Positions 43,840 through 53,591 of a stretch of DNA of 64,000 nt are shown one piece after another; the first letter of the stretch is position 1, and each line of letters starts with the position of its first letter. Source of the DNA: JALEFZ01 sp039817415 (lineage in GTDB: Bacteria > Bacteroidota > Bacteroidia > J057); contig JBCBVV010000009.1 of the NCBI GenBank assembly GCA_039817415.1, forward strand, positions 1 to 64,000, written 5' to 3'. The position numbers and the translations under genes are program-made. The notes under the pieces were generated by a model. The model was given only the letters and a program-made list of their open reading frames with translations, did not search any database and was not told where the DNA came from.

Positions 43840-44100
43840 ATGAGCTTATAATATGGAATAGTGCTTTGTACTGTCTCTTTTAAAAAAAGGTAGAAAGTAC
43901 GTTTGGTGATTATCTGAAGGTAATAAACCTAACTTATACTTATTGGATTAGAAAAGCGAGCATGAGAATGATGCCTTCAGGAACATACCTATTTCAAGGG
44001 CAATTTTTTCCCCTTTTCAATTCTTCTCAGGAAGCCAATGTATCCTTATATTCAAGCTAAACGGCCGCTCAAGGTATACTCCTCTGATTTGTTCAAGCCT

Positions 44101-45216
44101 ATGTTAAACCGACAATTTCTTCTCGCCATCATTTTTCTGCTGGGCTGTTGCGCCCTTAACGCACAGGAAAATTTTCGACCAGCCTATCTATTTTCATCCT
44201 CTGGGGACACACTTGAAGGCTTCATAGATTACAGGGGAGATGAAAAAATGGGCAAAGTCTGCAAATTTCGGCCCCTTCAATCAGAACAAATTAGCCGATT
44301 TTCTCCCGAGGAAATCAAAGGTTTTCGTTTCAAAGACAGCAAATACTTTGTCTCCTATTTTTTTGAAGAAGAATGGGTTTTCTTGGAATACCTCATGAAA
44401 GGAGAAGCCAGTATCTATTATTTAAGAAAGGGGCAGCAAAATTATTATTTTTTACAGATTGGCGGAAGTGAACTGAAGAGAATACCCTATGAGGAAGGCT
44501 TTGTGGAGAAAAGTTCCAAGCCTAAGGGTGGAGGGGCATCCTCCTCCTCAGGGGACACCTATTTTTACCGGTCAACCCTTCATACGGGTATGCTTACCTA
44601 CCATCTACAAGCTGCCCCTGACCTAAAGAAAAAAATTGACAAAATTGTCATTCCAGGACATAACAACCTGATCAAATTGGCAAAGGATTATCATGTGGCG
44701 GTGTCCCCAGATGAGCCCTACACCATCTTCGAGGAAGGTGTTCCCTTTGTCAGAATTTTTCCCGAGTTCAATCTAGGTATCCTCAATTTTGATCAGCCCG
44801 CTGTGATAGGGCCACCTGAGGAAGAAACATATTTTCAGGGAGGGATCATCCTACATTGTTGGTTGCCTCGTTTAAATGAAAAATTCTTTCTGAGGACAGG
44901 TATTTTGCTTAGCCCTCTTAGCTTTGATGAAGGAGACCGGCTATTTGCAAAAATTCCTATTCAGCTTGAATATATATATCCCCGAGGAGCGCTTAGACCA
45001 AGACTTTCTTATGGCTTTAATTTTTATTATCCGGGCTTTCGATCTGTTTCTGTCAGTCCGGGTTTGGCACTACATACGAAATCCGCTGGAATGTTCGTCT
45101 TAAACGCAGAACCAGAATTTATTCCTAGAGAGCTGATTATTCCTTCTAGTCTCTTTAATTACAGCATCTCATTAGGCTGGACACTTACGCTGGGTAACAG
45201 GCCCTTTTCAAGATAA
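44101..45216 (+). CDS. Exported protein of unknown function, possible outer-membrane barrel
   Basis: A 371-residue protein from the ATG at 44101, which gives the signal peptide MLNRQFLLAIIFLLGCCALN then AQ; the ATG at 44038 would place 21 polar residues before it. Residues 20-170 contain SSGDTLEGFIDYRGDEK and a Gly/Ser-rich linker (KGGGASSSSGD). The second half has alternating hydrophobic strands (FFLRTGILLSPLSF, PRLSYGFNFYYPGF, SISLGWTLTLG) typical of a beta-barrel. I recognise no specific family. No neighbour shares its direction closely. Confidence 0.65.
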   Translation: MLNRQFLLAIIFLLGCCALNAQENFRPAYLFSSSGDTLEGFIDYRGDEKMGKVCKFRPLQSEQISRFSPEEIKGFRFKDSKYFVSYFFEEEWVFLEYLMKGEASIYYLRKGQQNYYFLQIGGSELKRIPYEEGFVEKSSKPKGGGASSSSGDTYFYRSTLHTGMLTYHLQAAPDLKKKIDKIVIPGHNNLIKLAKDYHVAVSPDEPYTIFEEGVPFVRIFPEFNLGILNFDQPAVIGPPEEETYFQGGIILHCWLPRLNEKFFLRTGILLSPLSFDEGDRLFAKIPIQLEYIYPRGALRPRLSYGFNFYYPGFRSVSVSPGLALHTKSAGMFVLNAEPEFIPRELIIPSSLFNYSISLGWTLTLGNRPFSR

Positions 45217-45335
45217 AATCTTTCGTAAGCAGAAAGAAAACTGAGCTTTTGTAGCCTGATGTAGCGGATTCTTCATATGTTTAAAACAACATAATCTTCT
45301 TGGGAGTTAGTGAACAAACTACATCTTTACGTACT

Positions 45336-45827
45336 ATGGATAACCTTAAAGAAATCTGGCCACTGTTTGTTATCGTGGCGATATTAGGCGGCCTCGTCTC
45401 ATTTAATGTGTTACAATCTCGCCCTTCCATCGAACAAGTAACTGAGATCCGAAACGAGCAAAGAGAGAGAAGAGATGCTTTCCTACCTGCCTTTGAAGCC
45501 ATGAGCTTTAACCTAGAGGTAGCAGAAAATAAGACCCAATTAAGAAAATACCCCTTCCCTGATCTTAGGTACCAGATCAGTCTCAAGGATGCAACATCAT
45601 TTACTTATCCTGATTCTGTGGGAAAGGAAAATCCGCTTTTCAATCTCTCGGATGCACAAAAGCCACACCTATGGGTCTCAAATGCAGGTAAGTTCATGCG
45701 TTCGGGTGATAAACTCACTAAAAAAGTAGGGGAGCCATTCTATCTCTGGTCTCATGGAGAAGGAGAGGTTGATACCGTTAGATTAGAGTCTCGTCTCTTC
45801 GTCGACGAAAGTATTTATGCAGAATAG
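45336..45827 (+). CDS. Membrane-anchored small protein, unknown function
   Basis: A 163-residue protein from the ATG at 45336; a TTG at 45300 is less likely. Residues about 7-23 (WPLFVIVAILGGLVSFN) form one membrane helix, probably an uncleaved anchor. The rest is soluble and charged, with QVTEIRNEQRERRDAF as a short coiled-coil-like stretch and PHLWVSNAGKFMRSGDKL further on. No family recognised. It precedes the Lhr-type helicase by 63 bases, so co-transcription is possible. Confidence 0.55.
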   Translation: MDNLKEIWPLFVIVAILGGLVSFNVLQSRPSIEQVTEIRNEQRERRDAFLPAFEAMSFNLEVAENKTQLRKYPFPDLRYQISLKDATSFTYPDSVGKENPLFNLSDAQKPHLWVSNAGKFMRSGDKLTKKVGEPFYLWSHGEGEVDTVRLESRLFVDESIYAE

Positions 45828-45890
45828 ATGGATGTAAGCCCTAAGGGCATTAATTAGGAAACATCACTTTCTGTCTGCAGTTAGTAGGCT

Positions 45891-48374
45891 ATGGGGAAAA
45901 AACAGTTTTCCAGAGAAGAGCTTATTGCAAAAGCCAAAGATTGGTTTCATGGTCGCAATTGGGATCCCTTTCCTTTTCAGGAAGAGATGATGCACCATGT
46001 ATTGAATGGAAAGCATGGATTGCTCAATGCTCCCACAGGTAGTGGAAAGACCTATGGGCTCTGGCTGCCCATTCTGCTAAAATGGATCAAGCAACACCCC
46101 CAGACCTATAAACAGAAAGAAAACAACGGGCTGCAGGCCATGTGGATCACCCCACTTCGAGCCCTCTCAAAGGACATACGACAAGCTTGTCATGAGGCAT
46201 GTGTAGAAATGGAAGTACCCTGGCGAGTTGAGATTCGTACCGGAGATACTTCCTCTTCAGTCAAGGCCAGGCAAAAGAAAAATATGCCAGAGGGGCTGGT
46301 GACTACACCTGAAAGTGTACATGTCCTTTTCTCCAATAAAAAACACGCCAAGCTTTTTAAAGATCTTCAAGTCATCGTGATTGATGAATGGCATGAATTG
46401 ATCAATTCAAAACGCGGCGTACAGGTGGAGTTACTCATCGCCCACCTTCGTAAGATCAATCCCAATCTTCAGGTCTGGGGTATTTCTGCTACCATCGGAA
46501 ACATGGATCAAGCCTTAGAGGTCCTCTTAGGGGATCTATTTGAAGAAGGAAATTATGAAGTTTGTAAGGCCGATATCCAAAAAGAAATTGATATCATCAC
46601 AGTTCTCCCCGACCAAATTGAGAAGTTTCCATGGTCAGGACATCTTGGACTGAACATGATTGATAAAGTCCTCCCGATTCTGGAGGAGAGTAATTCTACC
46701 CTCATTTTTACCAATACACGTGCCCAATGTGAATTGTGGTACCAGGCCCTTTTGAAAGAAAATCCTGACTTGGCTGGAATTATGGCGATGCACCATGGGA
46801 GTATCTCTTCTGATATCCGATCATGGGTAGAAGATGCCTTGCATAACAATCAATTGAAAGCAGTTGTATGCACATCGAGCCTTGACCTAGGCGTTGACTT
46901 TAGGCCGGTTGACAACATCATTCAAATTGGAGGTCCAAAAGGGGTAGCTCGTTTTGTGCAGCGGGCAGGCCGATCTGGACACAGGCCCGGAGAAGTAAGC
47001 CGAATATATTTTGTCCCTACACATTCTCTTGAGTTGATCGAGGCAGCAGCATTGCGTGAGGCAGTTGAGATGGATCTGTTAGAGGAGAGAATGCCTATTA
47101 TCCTGGCCTATGATGTGATGCTCCAATACCTGGTGAATTTAGCTGTGGCAGACGGTTTCCGCCCTCAAGAGGTATATGATGAAGTTCTGACAACTTATTC
47201 CTACAAGCATCTGAGTAGAGAAAAATTTGCTTGGATGCTAGAATTCTTGACTACTGGAGGAGATTCTCTTTATGCCTATGACGAGTTCAAAAAGGTAGAA
47301 ATAGAAGAAGATGGGCTATACAAAGTGAATAGCAAGAAGATCGCCCTACAGCACCGACTGTCTATCGGAACCATCGTAGGTGATGTGAATATGACGGTCA
47401 AATATGTTTCTGGGGGGCGAATTGGAACAGTAGAGGAATCCTTTGTGTCTGCTCTGAAGCCTGGAGATGTGTTCTGGTTTGCAGGAAGATCGCTCGAACT
47501 GGTTCGGATCAGAAACCTCGAGGTTCAAGTCAAGCGTTCCAAAAGTACCAAAGGGAAGGTCCCTCGCTGGATGGGAAGCAGAATGCAGCTCAGTTCTCAG
47601 ATGGCCTATGTTTTTAAGCGAAAAATGCAGGACTATTTGGACATGGACTTGCGATCCAAAGAGTTGAAAAAACTGGTCCCTCTGTTTGAATTGCAGGAAA
47701 GATGGTCTACTATTCCCAAAATGGATGAATGCCTCATTGAATACATCGAATCACGAGAAGGCTTTCACCTTTATGTATATCCCTTCGAAGGAAGAGTCGT
47801 TCACGAGATCATGGCGACGCTTGTGGCTTGGAGGATTTCTCAACTGAGACCTCTTTCTTTCTCTATTGCCATGAATGACTATGGTTTTGAGCTCTTATCC
47901 GACAATGACATCCCTATCGTGGAGGCTATGGAAGAAGGGATCTTCTCTCCCGATCAGTTGGATGAGGACCTCACAAGGGCGTTAAACGAAACAGAAATGG
48001 CATCCCAACGATTCCGGGAAATCGCTACCATTTCAGGGCTCGTATTCCAGGGATTTCCAGGCAAGGCTGTCAAAAGCAAACACTTGCAGGCTTCTACCTC
48101 CTTGTTATTTAAGGTATTTAGAGAATATGATCCTGAAAATCTACTTTTACAACAAGCTTATTCGGAGGTCATCAATTACCAAATGGACATTCGAAGATTG
48201 AGATCAGCCCTTCAAAAACTACATGAAAACAAGGTCTGCTTTGAAAAACCAGCTACTTTTACTCCCTTTTGTTTTCCGATTATGGTGGACCGACTTAGGG
48301 GAAGACTCAGCTCGGAAAAACTAGTCGATAGGATAGCCAGGATGACAGTACAATTGGAAAGAAGGGCAGGTTAG
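45891..48374 (+). CDS. Lhr-type DEXH-box helicase (ligase-associated subgroup)
   Basis: An 827-residue superfamily 2 helicase. Walker A is APTGSGKT (47-54), motif II DEWHE (165-169), motif III SATIGN (near 200). The second RecA domain has TSSLDLGVDFRPVD and QRAGRSGHRPGE (motif VI, near 360-371). The C-terminal half is the Lhr-specific winged-helix/beta-barrel core. The subgroup called ligase-associated DNA damage response helicases normally sits with an ATP-dependent ligase, an exonuclease-like protein and a phosphoesterase. None of these are adjacent here, so the partners must lie elsewhere or be absent. It works in single-strand DNA or RNA:DNA repair by family knowledge. Confidence 0.88.
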   Translation: MGKKQFSREELIAKAKDWFHGRNWDPFPFQEEMMHHVLNGKHGLLNAPTGSGKTYGLWLPILLKWIKQHPQTYKQKENNGLQAMWITPLRALSKDIRQACHEACVEMEVPWRVEIRTGDTSSSVKARQKKNMPEGLVTTPESVHVLFSNKKHAKLFKDLQVIVIDEWHELINSKRGVQVELLIAHLRKINPNLQVWGISATIGNMDQALEVLLGDLFEEGNYEVCKADIQKEIDIITVLPDQIEKFPWSGHLGLNMIDKVLPILEESNSTLIFTNTRAQCELWYQALLKENPDLAGIMAMHHGSISSDIRSWVEDALHNNQLKAVVCTSSLDLGVDFRPVDNIIQIGGPKGVARFVQRAGRSGHRPGEVSRIYFVPTHSLELIEAAALREAVEMDLLEERMPIILAYDVMLQYLVNLAVADGFRPQEVYDEVLTTYSYKHLSREKFAWMLEFLTTGGDSLYAYDEFKKVEIEEDGLYKVNSKKIALQHRLSIGTIVGDVNMTVKYVSGGRIGTVEESFVSALKPGDVFWFAGRSLELVRIRNLEVQVKRSKSTKGKVPRWMGSRMQLSSQMAYVFKRKMQDYLDMDLRSKELKKLVPLFELQERWSTIPKMDECLIEYIESREGFHLYVYPFEGRVVHEIMATLVAWRISQLRPLSFSIAMNDYGFELLSDNDIPIVEAMEEGIFSPDQLDEDLTRALNETEMASQRFREIATISGLVFQGFPGKAVKSKHLQASTSLLFKVFREYDPENLLLQQAYSEVINYQMDIRRLRSALQKLHENKVCFEKPATFTPFCFPIMVDRLRGRLSSEKLVDRIARMTVQLERRAG

Positions 48375-48405
48375 GAGGATATACCTTTACAAGCATATAT
48401 CCTCC
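48374..48405. terminator. Perfect 10-bp hairpin after the Lhr-type helicase gene
   Basis: GGAGGATATA (48374-48383) pairs perfectly with TATATCCTCC (48396-48405) around a 12-base loop. It begins at the last base of the stop codon and lies between two convergent genes, so it probably ends both transcripts. No long U tract follows in either direction. Confidence 0.6.
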
Positions 48406-48423
48406 ATCCTGACAAAATTATGT

Positions 48424-48957
48424 TTAAGAGCGTCCTACTCTAAATTTAAATTTACCCCCAGAAGTGAAAACAGGGTTAAATTTTAGGACGAAATAAATCA
48501 GTCCAGCCCCAATAAATAAGCCTGCTAATCCAAGTAGTAGTGGGCCGATAAAAATTGCCGTAGCAGTAATGGCGATTTGAATCTGAAAGAGCCCAAGCAC
48601 AGTAAGGAATATTGAGCCTAACAAAAGATAGTTTTTGGCTAGCACTTCACGCCAAGGTTCCCACTTACGGATGTTTCTGATTTTATCTACGGCAATCCAT
48701 TTCCCATTGATCTTTACCGAGTTTTCATTGAAATCTTCAATCTTTCCTGATCGTTCGATGAGTCTATTCTTTTTTCTGTAGGTGATAACGTCTCCTTTTT
48801 TGAAGCTGTGTAGAACCTTATCAAACTTTTTATGATACACTTCTAGCTGTGCAGATCCTTTTTCGGGATCGGTATCAGTATCCATTCTGGCAGCTCCAAA
48901 AGTGAAGGGAATTGAAAACAAAAAGCTGAATGCAAGAAACAATGATAATTTCTTCAT
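48424..48957 (-). CDS. Membrane protein of unknown function
   Basis: A 177-residue protein from the ATG at 48957, giving the signal sequence MKKLSLFLAFSFLFSIPFTF then GAA. A longer frame from 49056 would add 33 polar residues and is not favoured. The middle (HKKFDKVLHSFKKGDVITYRKKNRLIERSG) is basic, and residues about 105-160 hold two membrane helices (LLGSIFLTVLGLFQIQIAI and FIGPLLLGLAGLFIGAGL). No family recognised. It is divergent from the DUF547 gene. Confidence 0.6.
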   Translation of the reverse strand: MKKLSLFLAFSFLFSIPFTFGAARMDTDTDPEKGSAQLEVYHKKFDKVLHSFKKGDVITYRKKNRLIERSGKIEDFNENSVKINGKWIAVDKIRNIRKWEPWREVLAKNYLLLGSIFLTVLGLFQIQIAITATAIFIGPLLLGLAGLFIGAGLIYFVLKFNPVFTSGGKFKFRVGRS

Positions 48958-49098
48958 GGTGTTGTTATAAAGGTGTTTCTGGGAAGCGGCTTGATAACTA
49001 GACGCCATCTCAGGTGAAAAGGTTGATTGGGTATCAGTTTTATAAGAAATATCCATTTTCTGACAAAAGATATGTATTAAATTTATCTCATTAGACGC

Positions 49099-49941
49099 AT
49101 GAGAAGAATAGGAATCATCACTTTGATCCTCCTTTTATTAGTAGGGTTTTTTCTTTATAGGTCAAATATCTATGCGCTTGGCTTGAGAGTCCTCAGTTTT
49201 TATAAATTTTCAACCGAAGCCAAGTTAGACTATGGGAGTTGGACAAAGGTAGATTGGGATGTTCCTTCTTATAAAAGCTGGGACAATATGCTCAAAAAGT
49301 ATGTCCTGCCTAATGGAGATGTGGATTACAAAGGGTGGCAGGAAGAGAAAGCTGCATTACGGGCATGGCTAAAGGATGTCTCCATATTTCCCCCATCCCA
49401 TAAATGGACCGAGGAGCAACAACTTGCCCATTGGATCAATCTGTATAATGCCTATACTATTCTTTTGGTCCTGGATCATTACCCTATTGCCAGCATCAAA
49501 GATATTCAAGCAGGAACAACATTGATCAACTCCGTTTGGGATTTGAAGTTCTTCGAAATAGGGGGGAGAAAAATGGATTTGAATACATTGGAGCATGGGA
49601 TCCTTAGAAAAGAATTTGATGAGCCTGCTATACATTTCGCCATCAATTGCGCCTCTTATTCCTGTCCCAAACTAAGGAACGAAGCCTATTCTGCTGCCTT
49701 GTTGGCCAATCAATTAGAAGATCAATCGAGCTATTTTATCCTGAATTCATCCAAAAATCGTATAGCACATAACAAATGGGAGCTATCCATGATTTTTGCT
49801 TGGTATGAAGACGATTTTCAAGGAAAGGAGGGAGTAACCGACTTTGTCAAACAGTATCTCCAAGTTGATCCTGATGCGGATGTCGACATCTCATACATGC
49901 CTTACAATTGGTCCATAAATGAAGTAGAAGCCCTGCCCTAA
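49099..49941 (+). CDS. DUF547 domain protein with N-terminal membrane anchor
   Basis: A 280-residue protein. Residues 4-20 (IGIITLILLLLVGFFLY) form a signal anchor. The DUF547 core includes HWINLYNAYTILLVLDHYP (near 112-130), WDLKFFEIGGRKMDLNTLEH (near 148-167) and HFAINCASYSCPKLRNEAYS (near 178-197). The Cys and His residues in the last two segments are the family's most conserved positions and suggest a thiol-dependent active site, but no activity is established. No operon partner is evident. Confidence 0.8.
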   Translation: MRRIGIITLILLLLVGFFLYRSNIYALGLRVLSFYKFSTEAKLDYGSWTKVDWDVPSYKSWDNMLKKYVLPNGDVDYKGWQEEKAALRAWLKDVSIFPPSHKWTEEQQLAHWINLYNAYTILLVLDHYPIASIKDIQAGTTLINSVWDLKFFEIGGRKMDLNTLEHGILRKEFDEPAIHFAINCASYSCPKLRNEAYSAALLANQLEDQSSYFILNSSKNRIAHNKWELSMIFAWYEDDFQGKEGVTDFVKQYLQVDPDADVDISYMPYNWSINEVEALP

Positions 49942-50037
49942 GGGGGAAAGGACAGGAAATTCAGTTTACCTAGAATTAATCTCTAGCATAAATCTACCTA
50001 TCTTGGAAATGATATATTTGGGAAAAGCCTTCAGAAG

Positions 50038-51714
50038 ATGCTGGCCAGATACTTCATGTTCAATCTCCTGTTGTTGTCGTTTTGTCCTTCCTTTGGGCAA
50101 GATGGTAAAATGGCTGTTTCTCTCATCCATCAGTCTTACGAGGATAGCCTAAGGAATGATTTATACCTACACCCTAAGAATTTTCAGACCATTGAGTTGC
50201 TGTCTCGCTTCTACCTTCAGGTAAGGCCTGATACGGCCTTAAAATATGCTAATAAGTTACTTGAGTATGCCCAAACCAATGAGAATAGCGAGCTAGCGGG
50301 TAAAGGGCATTTCCTTTTGGGAAGTATCCTGAAGGACTTTGGGGTATATTCTGGTGCAGCGAACCATTACTTTCAGGCTATTTTAGCATTCAAGGAAAGT
50401 GGGCTTTCCACGGAATTGGGAATGGCTCATAACGGTTTGGGGGATCTATATTATTATACCCGGGATGAGGAAAAAGCACTTGAGCAGCATCATAAAGCAT
50501 TGGCTATTGCACGGGAAAAAAATCTCCCCTCCCTTGAAGCCATGACCTTGGGCTACCTTGGGCATTTTTATGAGAAACAGGAAGAGTATGACAAAGCTAG
50601 CAGCTACCAGTTGTTGGCTTTAGAAAAATATGAACAATTGATGGATCCTGAAGGCTTGTCCACCATAAATGGCTATTTGGGCAGCATATATGAGGATTTA
50701 GAGGACTTTGAGAAAGCTTACCATTATTTTTCCCAAGCCCTTACCTATAATCTGGAAACCAATAACCAGGAAGAGAGAATCATTCACTTAAATGATATTG
50801 GGGATACTTTTCGAAAACGTGGGATGTATGAGGATGCCTTGCTATATACCTCTCAATCATTGGCGCTGGCAGAGGAATTGAATAATCTATATCAGGTAAA
50901 AAGTGGCAAGAGGGATTTAGCAAAGACCTATGCGGAAATGGGCGATTTCGAAAAGGCACATGATTATTTGGTCGAAGCTTATGATCTCCATGAGGAGTTA
51001 TTTGATGCTGAAGAAGCTAGTCAAATTGCACGACTTCAAAGCTTGAATGAAATCAACCAAACCCAGCAGGAATTGGAATTGCTGAAAAGAGACAAGCAGT
51101 TGGTACAAATAAGCCTGATTGCCTTGGTGGCAGGACTTAGTCTATTGTTGATTCTTTCATGGTTGATTGTCAGCCGCCAGCGTCTTAAGACCCAAAAAGA
51201 CCGAGAATTACTGGAGGCTAAGCAAGCCCTTACAGAGCAAGAACTAGAAAATAGTCGCTTAAAAGCAGATCAGCTAGAGTCTGATTTGGAGGCTAGTTCC
51301 AATCAATTGGGGACACACGCACTGACAATCGTACAAAAAAATAAGATTCTTAAAGATATCAAGACCCGCCTTACCCATTTGAAGACAGAGGAAAAAAGTC
51401 TACAGCGACCTATTTCCATGCTTATTAAAAAGATTGACGAGGGATTTAAATTTGATAAAGACTGGCAGAAGTTTAACCAGATTTTTGAACAGGTCCATCC
51501 TGCGTTTTACAGGAGATTACATGAGAAATATCCTGATTTGACCGCTTCAGAAATTCGCTTGTGTGCCTTACTCAGATTGAACCTCGACTCTAAAGATATG
51601 GCAACTATCCTCGGTATTTCACAAGACAGTTTAAGGGTGGCAAGATACCGTCTCAGAAAAAAAATGGATGTCGAAAAAGGGAGTAACCTAATTAGCTTTG
51701 TGATGAATATATGA
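50038..51714 (+). CDS. TPR-containing membrane regulator with LuxR-type HTH
   Basis: A 558-residue protein of a regulator type common in Bacteroidota. Residues 1-20 are a signal sequence ending FGQ. Tetratricopeptide repeats fill about 40-335 (for example AANHYFQAILAFKESG, KALEQHHKALAIAREK, KAYHYFSQALTYN, DALLYTSQSLALAEE). A membrane helix lies at about 357-378 (ISLIALVAGLSLLLILSWLI), followed by a coiled coil to about 430. The C-terminal DLTASEIRLCALLRLNLDSK...SQDSLRVARYRLRKKM segment (near 500-545) is a LuxR-like helix-turn-helix. It would sense in the periplasm and bind DNA or a partner in the cytoplasm. It lies 234 bases upstream of the phytase-associated genes and may regulate them. Confidence 0.8.
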   Translation: MLARYFMFNLLLLSFCPSFGQDGKMAVSLIHQSYEDSLRNDLYLHPKNFQTIELLSRFYLQVRPDTALKYANKLLEYAQTNENSELAGKGHFLLGSILKDFGVYSGAANHYFQAILAFKESGLSTELGMAHNGLGDLYYYTRDEEKALEQHHKALAIAREKNLPSLEAMTLGYLGHFYEKQEEYDKASSYQLLALEKYEQLMDPEGLSTINGYLGSIYEDLEDFEKAYHYFSQALTYNLETNNQEERIIHLNDIGDTFRKRGMYEDALLYTSQSLALAEELNNLYQVKSGKRDLAKTYAEMGDFEKAHDYLVEAYDLHEELFDAEEASQIARLQSLNEINQTQQELELLKRDKQLVQISLIALVAGLSLLLILSWLIVSRQRLKTQKDRELLEAKQALTEQELENSRLKADQLESDLEASSNQLGTHALTIVQKNKILKDIKTRLTHLKTEEKSLQRPISMLIKKIDEGFKFDKDWQKFNQIFEQVHPAFYRRLHEKYPDLTASEIRLCALLRLNLDSKDMATILGISQDSLRVARYRLRKKMDVEKGSNLISFVMNI

Positions 51715-51947
51715 ACTTTCATGTTTCCTTTACAAAAATTTAAAGTTTACTCTTGAAGCACGAAAAGTTATTTGTAAAGTATTGATATATAGCATATTAA
51801 ATTGTTACGAAATGATAATGCTTGCCTTTTTGTTGCCTTTTCTAATGACCATTGTTTCCTTATTCCTACCCCTCCAAAATAGGAGACTTGAATTCTTTTC
51901 TTCTCATTGTTGATGTGATTTCATAACCGCAAATTACTTCGACACAG

Positions 51948-53573
51948 ATGAAAAATTTTTACCAGTCTATTGCACTGACATTGGTTGCTCTCTTGATAGG
52001 AACCGCTTCAGTAAATGCCCAAAATGTACTGTTTAAGCGCTATATCCAGGTAACGGATACAGTTGTTGATGGTACAGAAAAAATCGCTGTTTCTTCTGAC
52101 GATGCTGAGCAGGAGAATGATGCTATTGATGCCTTGAATGATGATGATATTGATGCAGGTTGGGAAGGTGAGCCAGACGACCTGAATATCCTAACTGCTG
52201 GGATGCGATTCCGCGACATCTTTATTCCAAAGGGATCAGTAATCGATTCAGCCTTTATCTACGTCAACTCGCACGAAGCTAAAACTGCTGCTGATGTGGC
52301 CGAATTGACAATTTATGGTGAAAAGAACGGAAATGCTGCTACCTACGATGAGAACAGCCTAATCACTGACCGCGTTTACACAGACGATTCAGTATTGTGG
52401 ACAGTTGCAGAGGAATGGGGACTTTGGACATTCCACAGAACTGCAGATATCAAGACAGTTGTTCAAGAAATCATCGATCTTTCAGATTGGCAGCCAGGTA
52501 ACCCATTGAACTTTATCTTTGCAGGTAAGGATCAAGGACCAAGTACAGTAGAAAACGCTCGCGAGTGGGAAGCTTTCGAGAACATTGCCGACCCTGCTGA
52601 CGGTGGAGACGGACAGAACCACCCCGAACGTGTAGCTCAGATTTTCATCTACTACACAGCACCCGGTAACGTAGAAAGATTCATTCAGTTCACTGATACC
52701 ATCGAAGACAACGGAGAAAAATTGGCTGTTTCTTCTGACGATGCTGAGCAAGAAAATGATGAGATCGATTCTTTGACAGACGACGATATCGACGCAGGAT
52801 GGGAAGGTGAGCCAGACGATCTAAATATCCTTACTGCTGGATTGATCTTCCGTAACTTACAGCTTCCTAAAAATGCTGTGATTGACTCTGCATTCATCTA
52901 CGTAGTATCTCACGAAGCCAAGACGCCTCAGGATGTGGCTGAATTGACGATCAAAGTAGAAGATTCTGACTCTGCTCTTACTTACACAGAAACAGCATTG
53001 ATTACGGACCGTTCTACCATTACTGATTCTGTTGTATGGACAGTAGCTGAGACTTGGGGACTATGGACTGAGCACCGCACACCAGATCTAAAGACATTGG
53101 TACAAGCTATGGTAAACCGTCCAGGATGGAAGGTTGGTAATGCGATCAACTTCCTTGTACTGGGTAAAGACCAGGGGCCAAGCGCAGTAGAAAACGCACG
53201 TGAGTGGGAGTCATTCGAAAATATTGCTGATCCAGAAGATGGAGGAGACGGACAAAATCACCCTGAGCGTGTTCCTCGTCTACGCGTTTACTTCAACTCT
53301 GCTACTTCTATCGGGCAGGTTGATGTGATCCTTGGTGGATTGAAAGTATATCCTAACCCCGCCAACCACACAGCACTTAACATCGAGTTGAGCGAGGCTA
53401 AGCCTGCTACAGTTAAACTGTTCAGCTTGAACGGTCAGCAGGTCATGGTTGAGACAGCAAATCAAACCAAAATGATGCAGCTTTCTACCGAGAATCTACC
53501 TAGTGGAACATACTTCCTTCAGGTGATTCAAGGAGATAAGGTGTACACTGAAAAAGTTATTCTGAATAACTAA
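51948..53573 (+). CDS. T9SS-secreted protein with duplicated beta-sandwich domain
   Basis: A 541-residue exported protein. The signal peptide is MKNFYQSIALTLVALLIGTA then SVNAQ. Two copies of a domain of about 213 residues follow (from about 30 and 243), each with AVSSDDAEQEND, DDDIDAGWEGEPDDLNILTAG, VIDSAFIYV, SHEAKT, AENAREWE-like and GGDGQNHPERV motifs; the acidic stretches could bind calcium. These resemble the DNRLRE/carbohydrate-binding beta-sandwiches attached to many T9SS proteins. The sorting domain starts near 464 (LKVYPNPANHT ... LPSGTYFLQV). Its place directly before a TonB receptor and a phytase suggests a surface partner in substrate capture; binding activity is inferred. Confidence 0.8.
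   Translation: MKNFYQSIALTLVALLIGTASVNAQNVLFKRYIQVTDTVVDGTEKIAVSSDDAEQENDAIDALNDDDIDAGWEGEPDDLNILTAGMRFRDIFIPKGSVIDSAFIYVNSHEAKTAADVAELTIYGEKNGNAATYDENSLITDRVYTDDSVLWTVAEEWGLWTFHRTADIKTVVQEIIDLSDWQPGNPLNFIFAGKDQGPSTVENAREWEAFENIADPADGGDGQNHPERVAQIFIYYTAPGNVERFIQFTDTIEDNGEKLAVSSDDAEQENDEIDSLTDDDIDAGWEGEPDDLNILTAGLIFRNLQLPKNAVIDSAFIYVVSHEAKTPQDVAELTIKVEDSDSALTYTETALITDRSTITDSVVWTVAETWGLWTEHRTPDLKTLVQAMVNRPGWKVGNAINFLVLGKDQGPSAVENAREWESFENIADPEDGGDGQNHPERVPRLRVYFNSATSIGQVDVILGGLKVYPNPANHTALNIELSEAKPATVKLFSLNGQQVMVETANQTKMMQLSTENLPSGTYFLQVIQGDKVYTEKVILNN
52037..53296 (+). repeat. Internal tandem duplication, period about 639 bases
   Basis: The two domain copies are similar in nucleotides as well as protein. 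GCTGTTTCTTCTGACGATGC is identical near 52088 and 52726, and the segments encoding AGWEGEPDDLNILTAG differ mainly at third codon positions. This suggests a relatively recent duplication or continuing gene conversion. Confidence 0.75.
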
Positions 53574-53591
53574 TTGAAATTCAGCTGAGGT

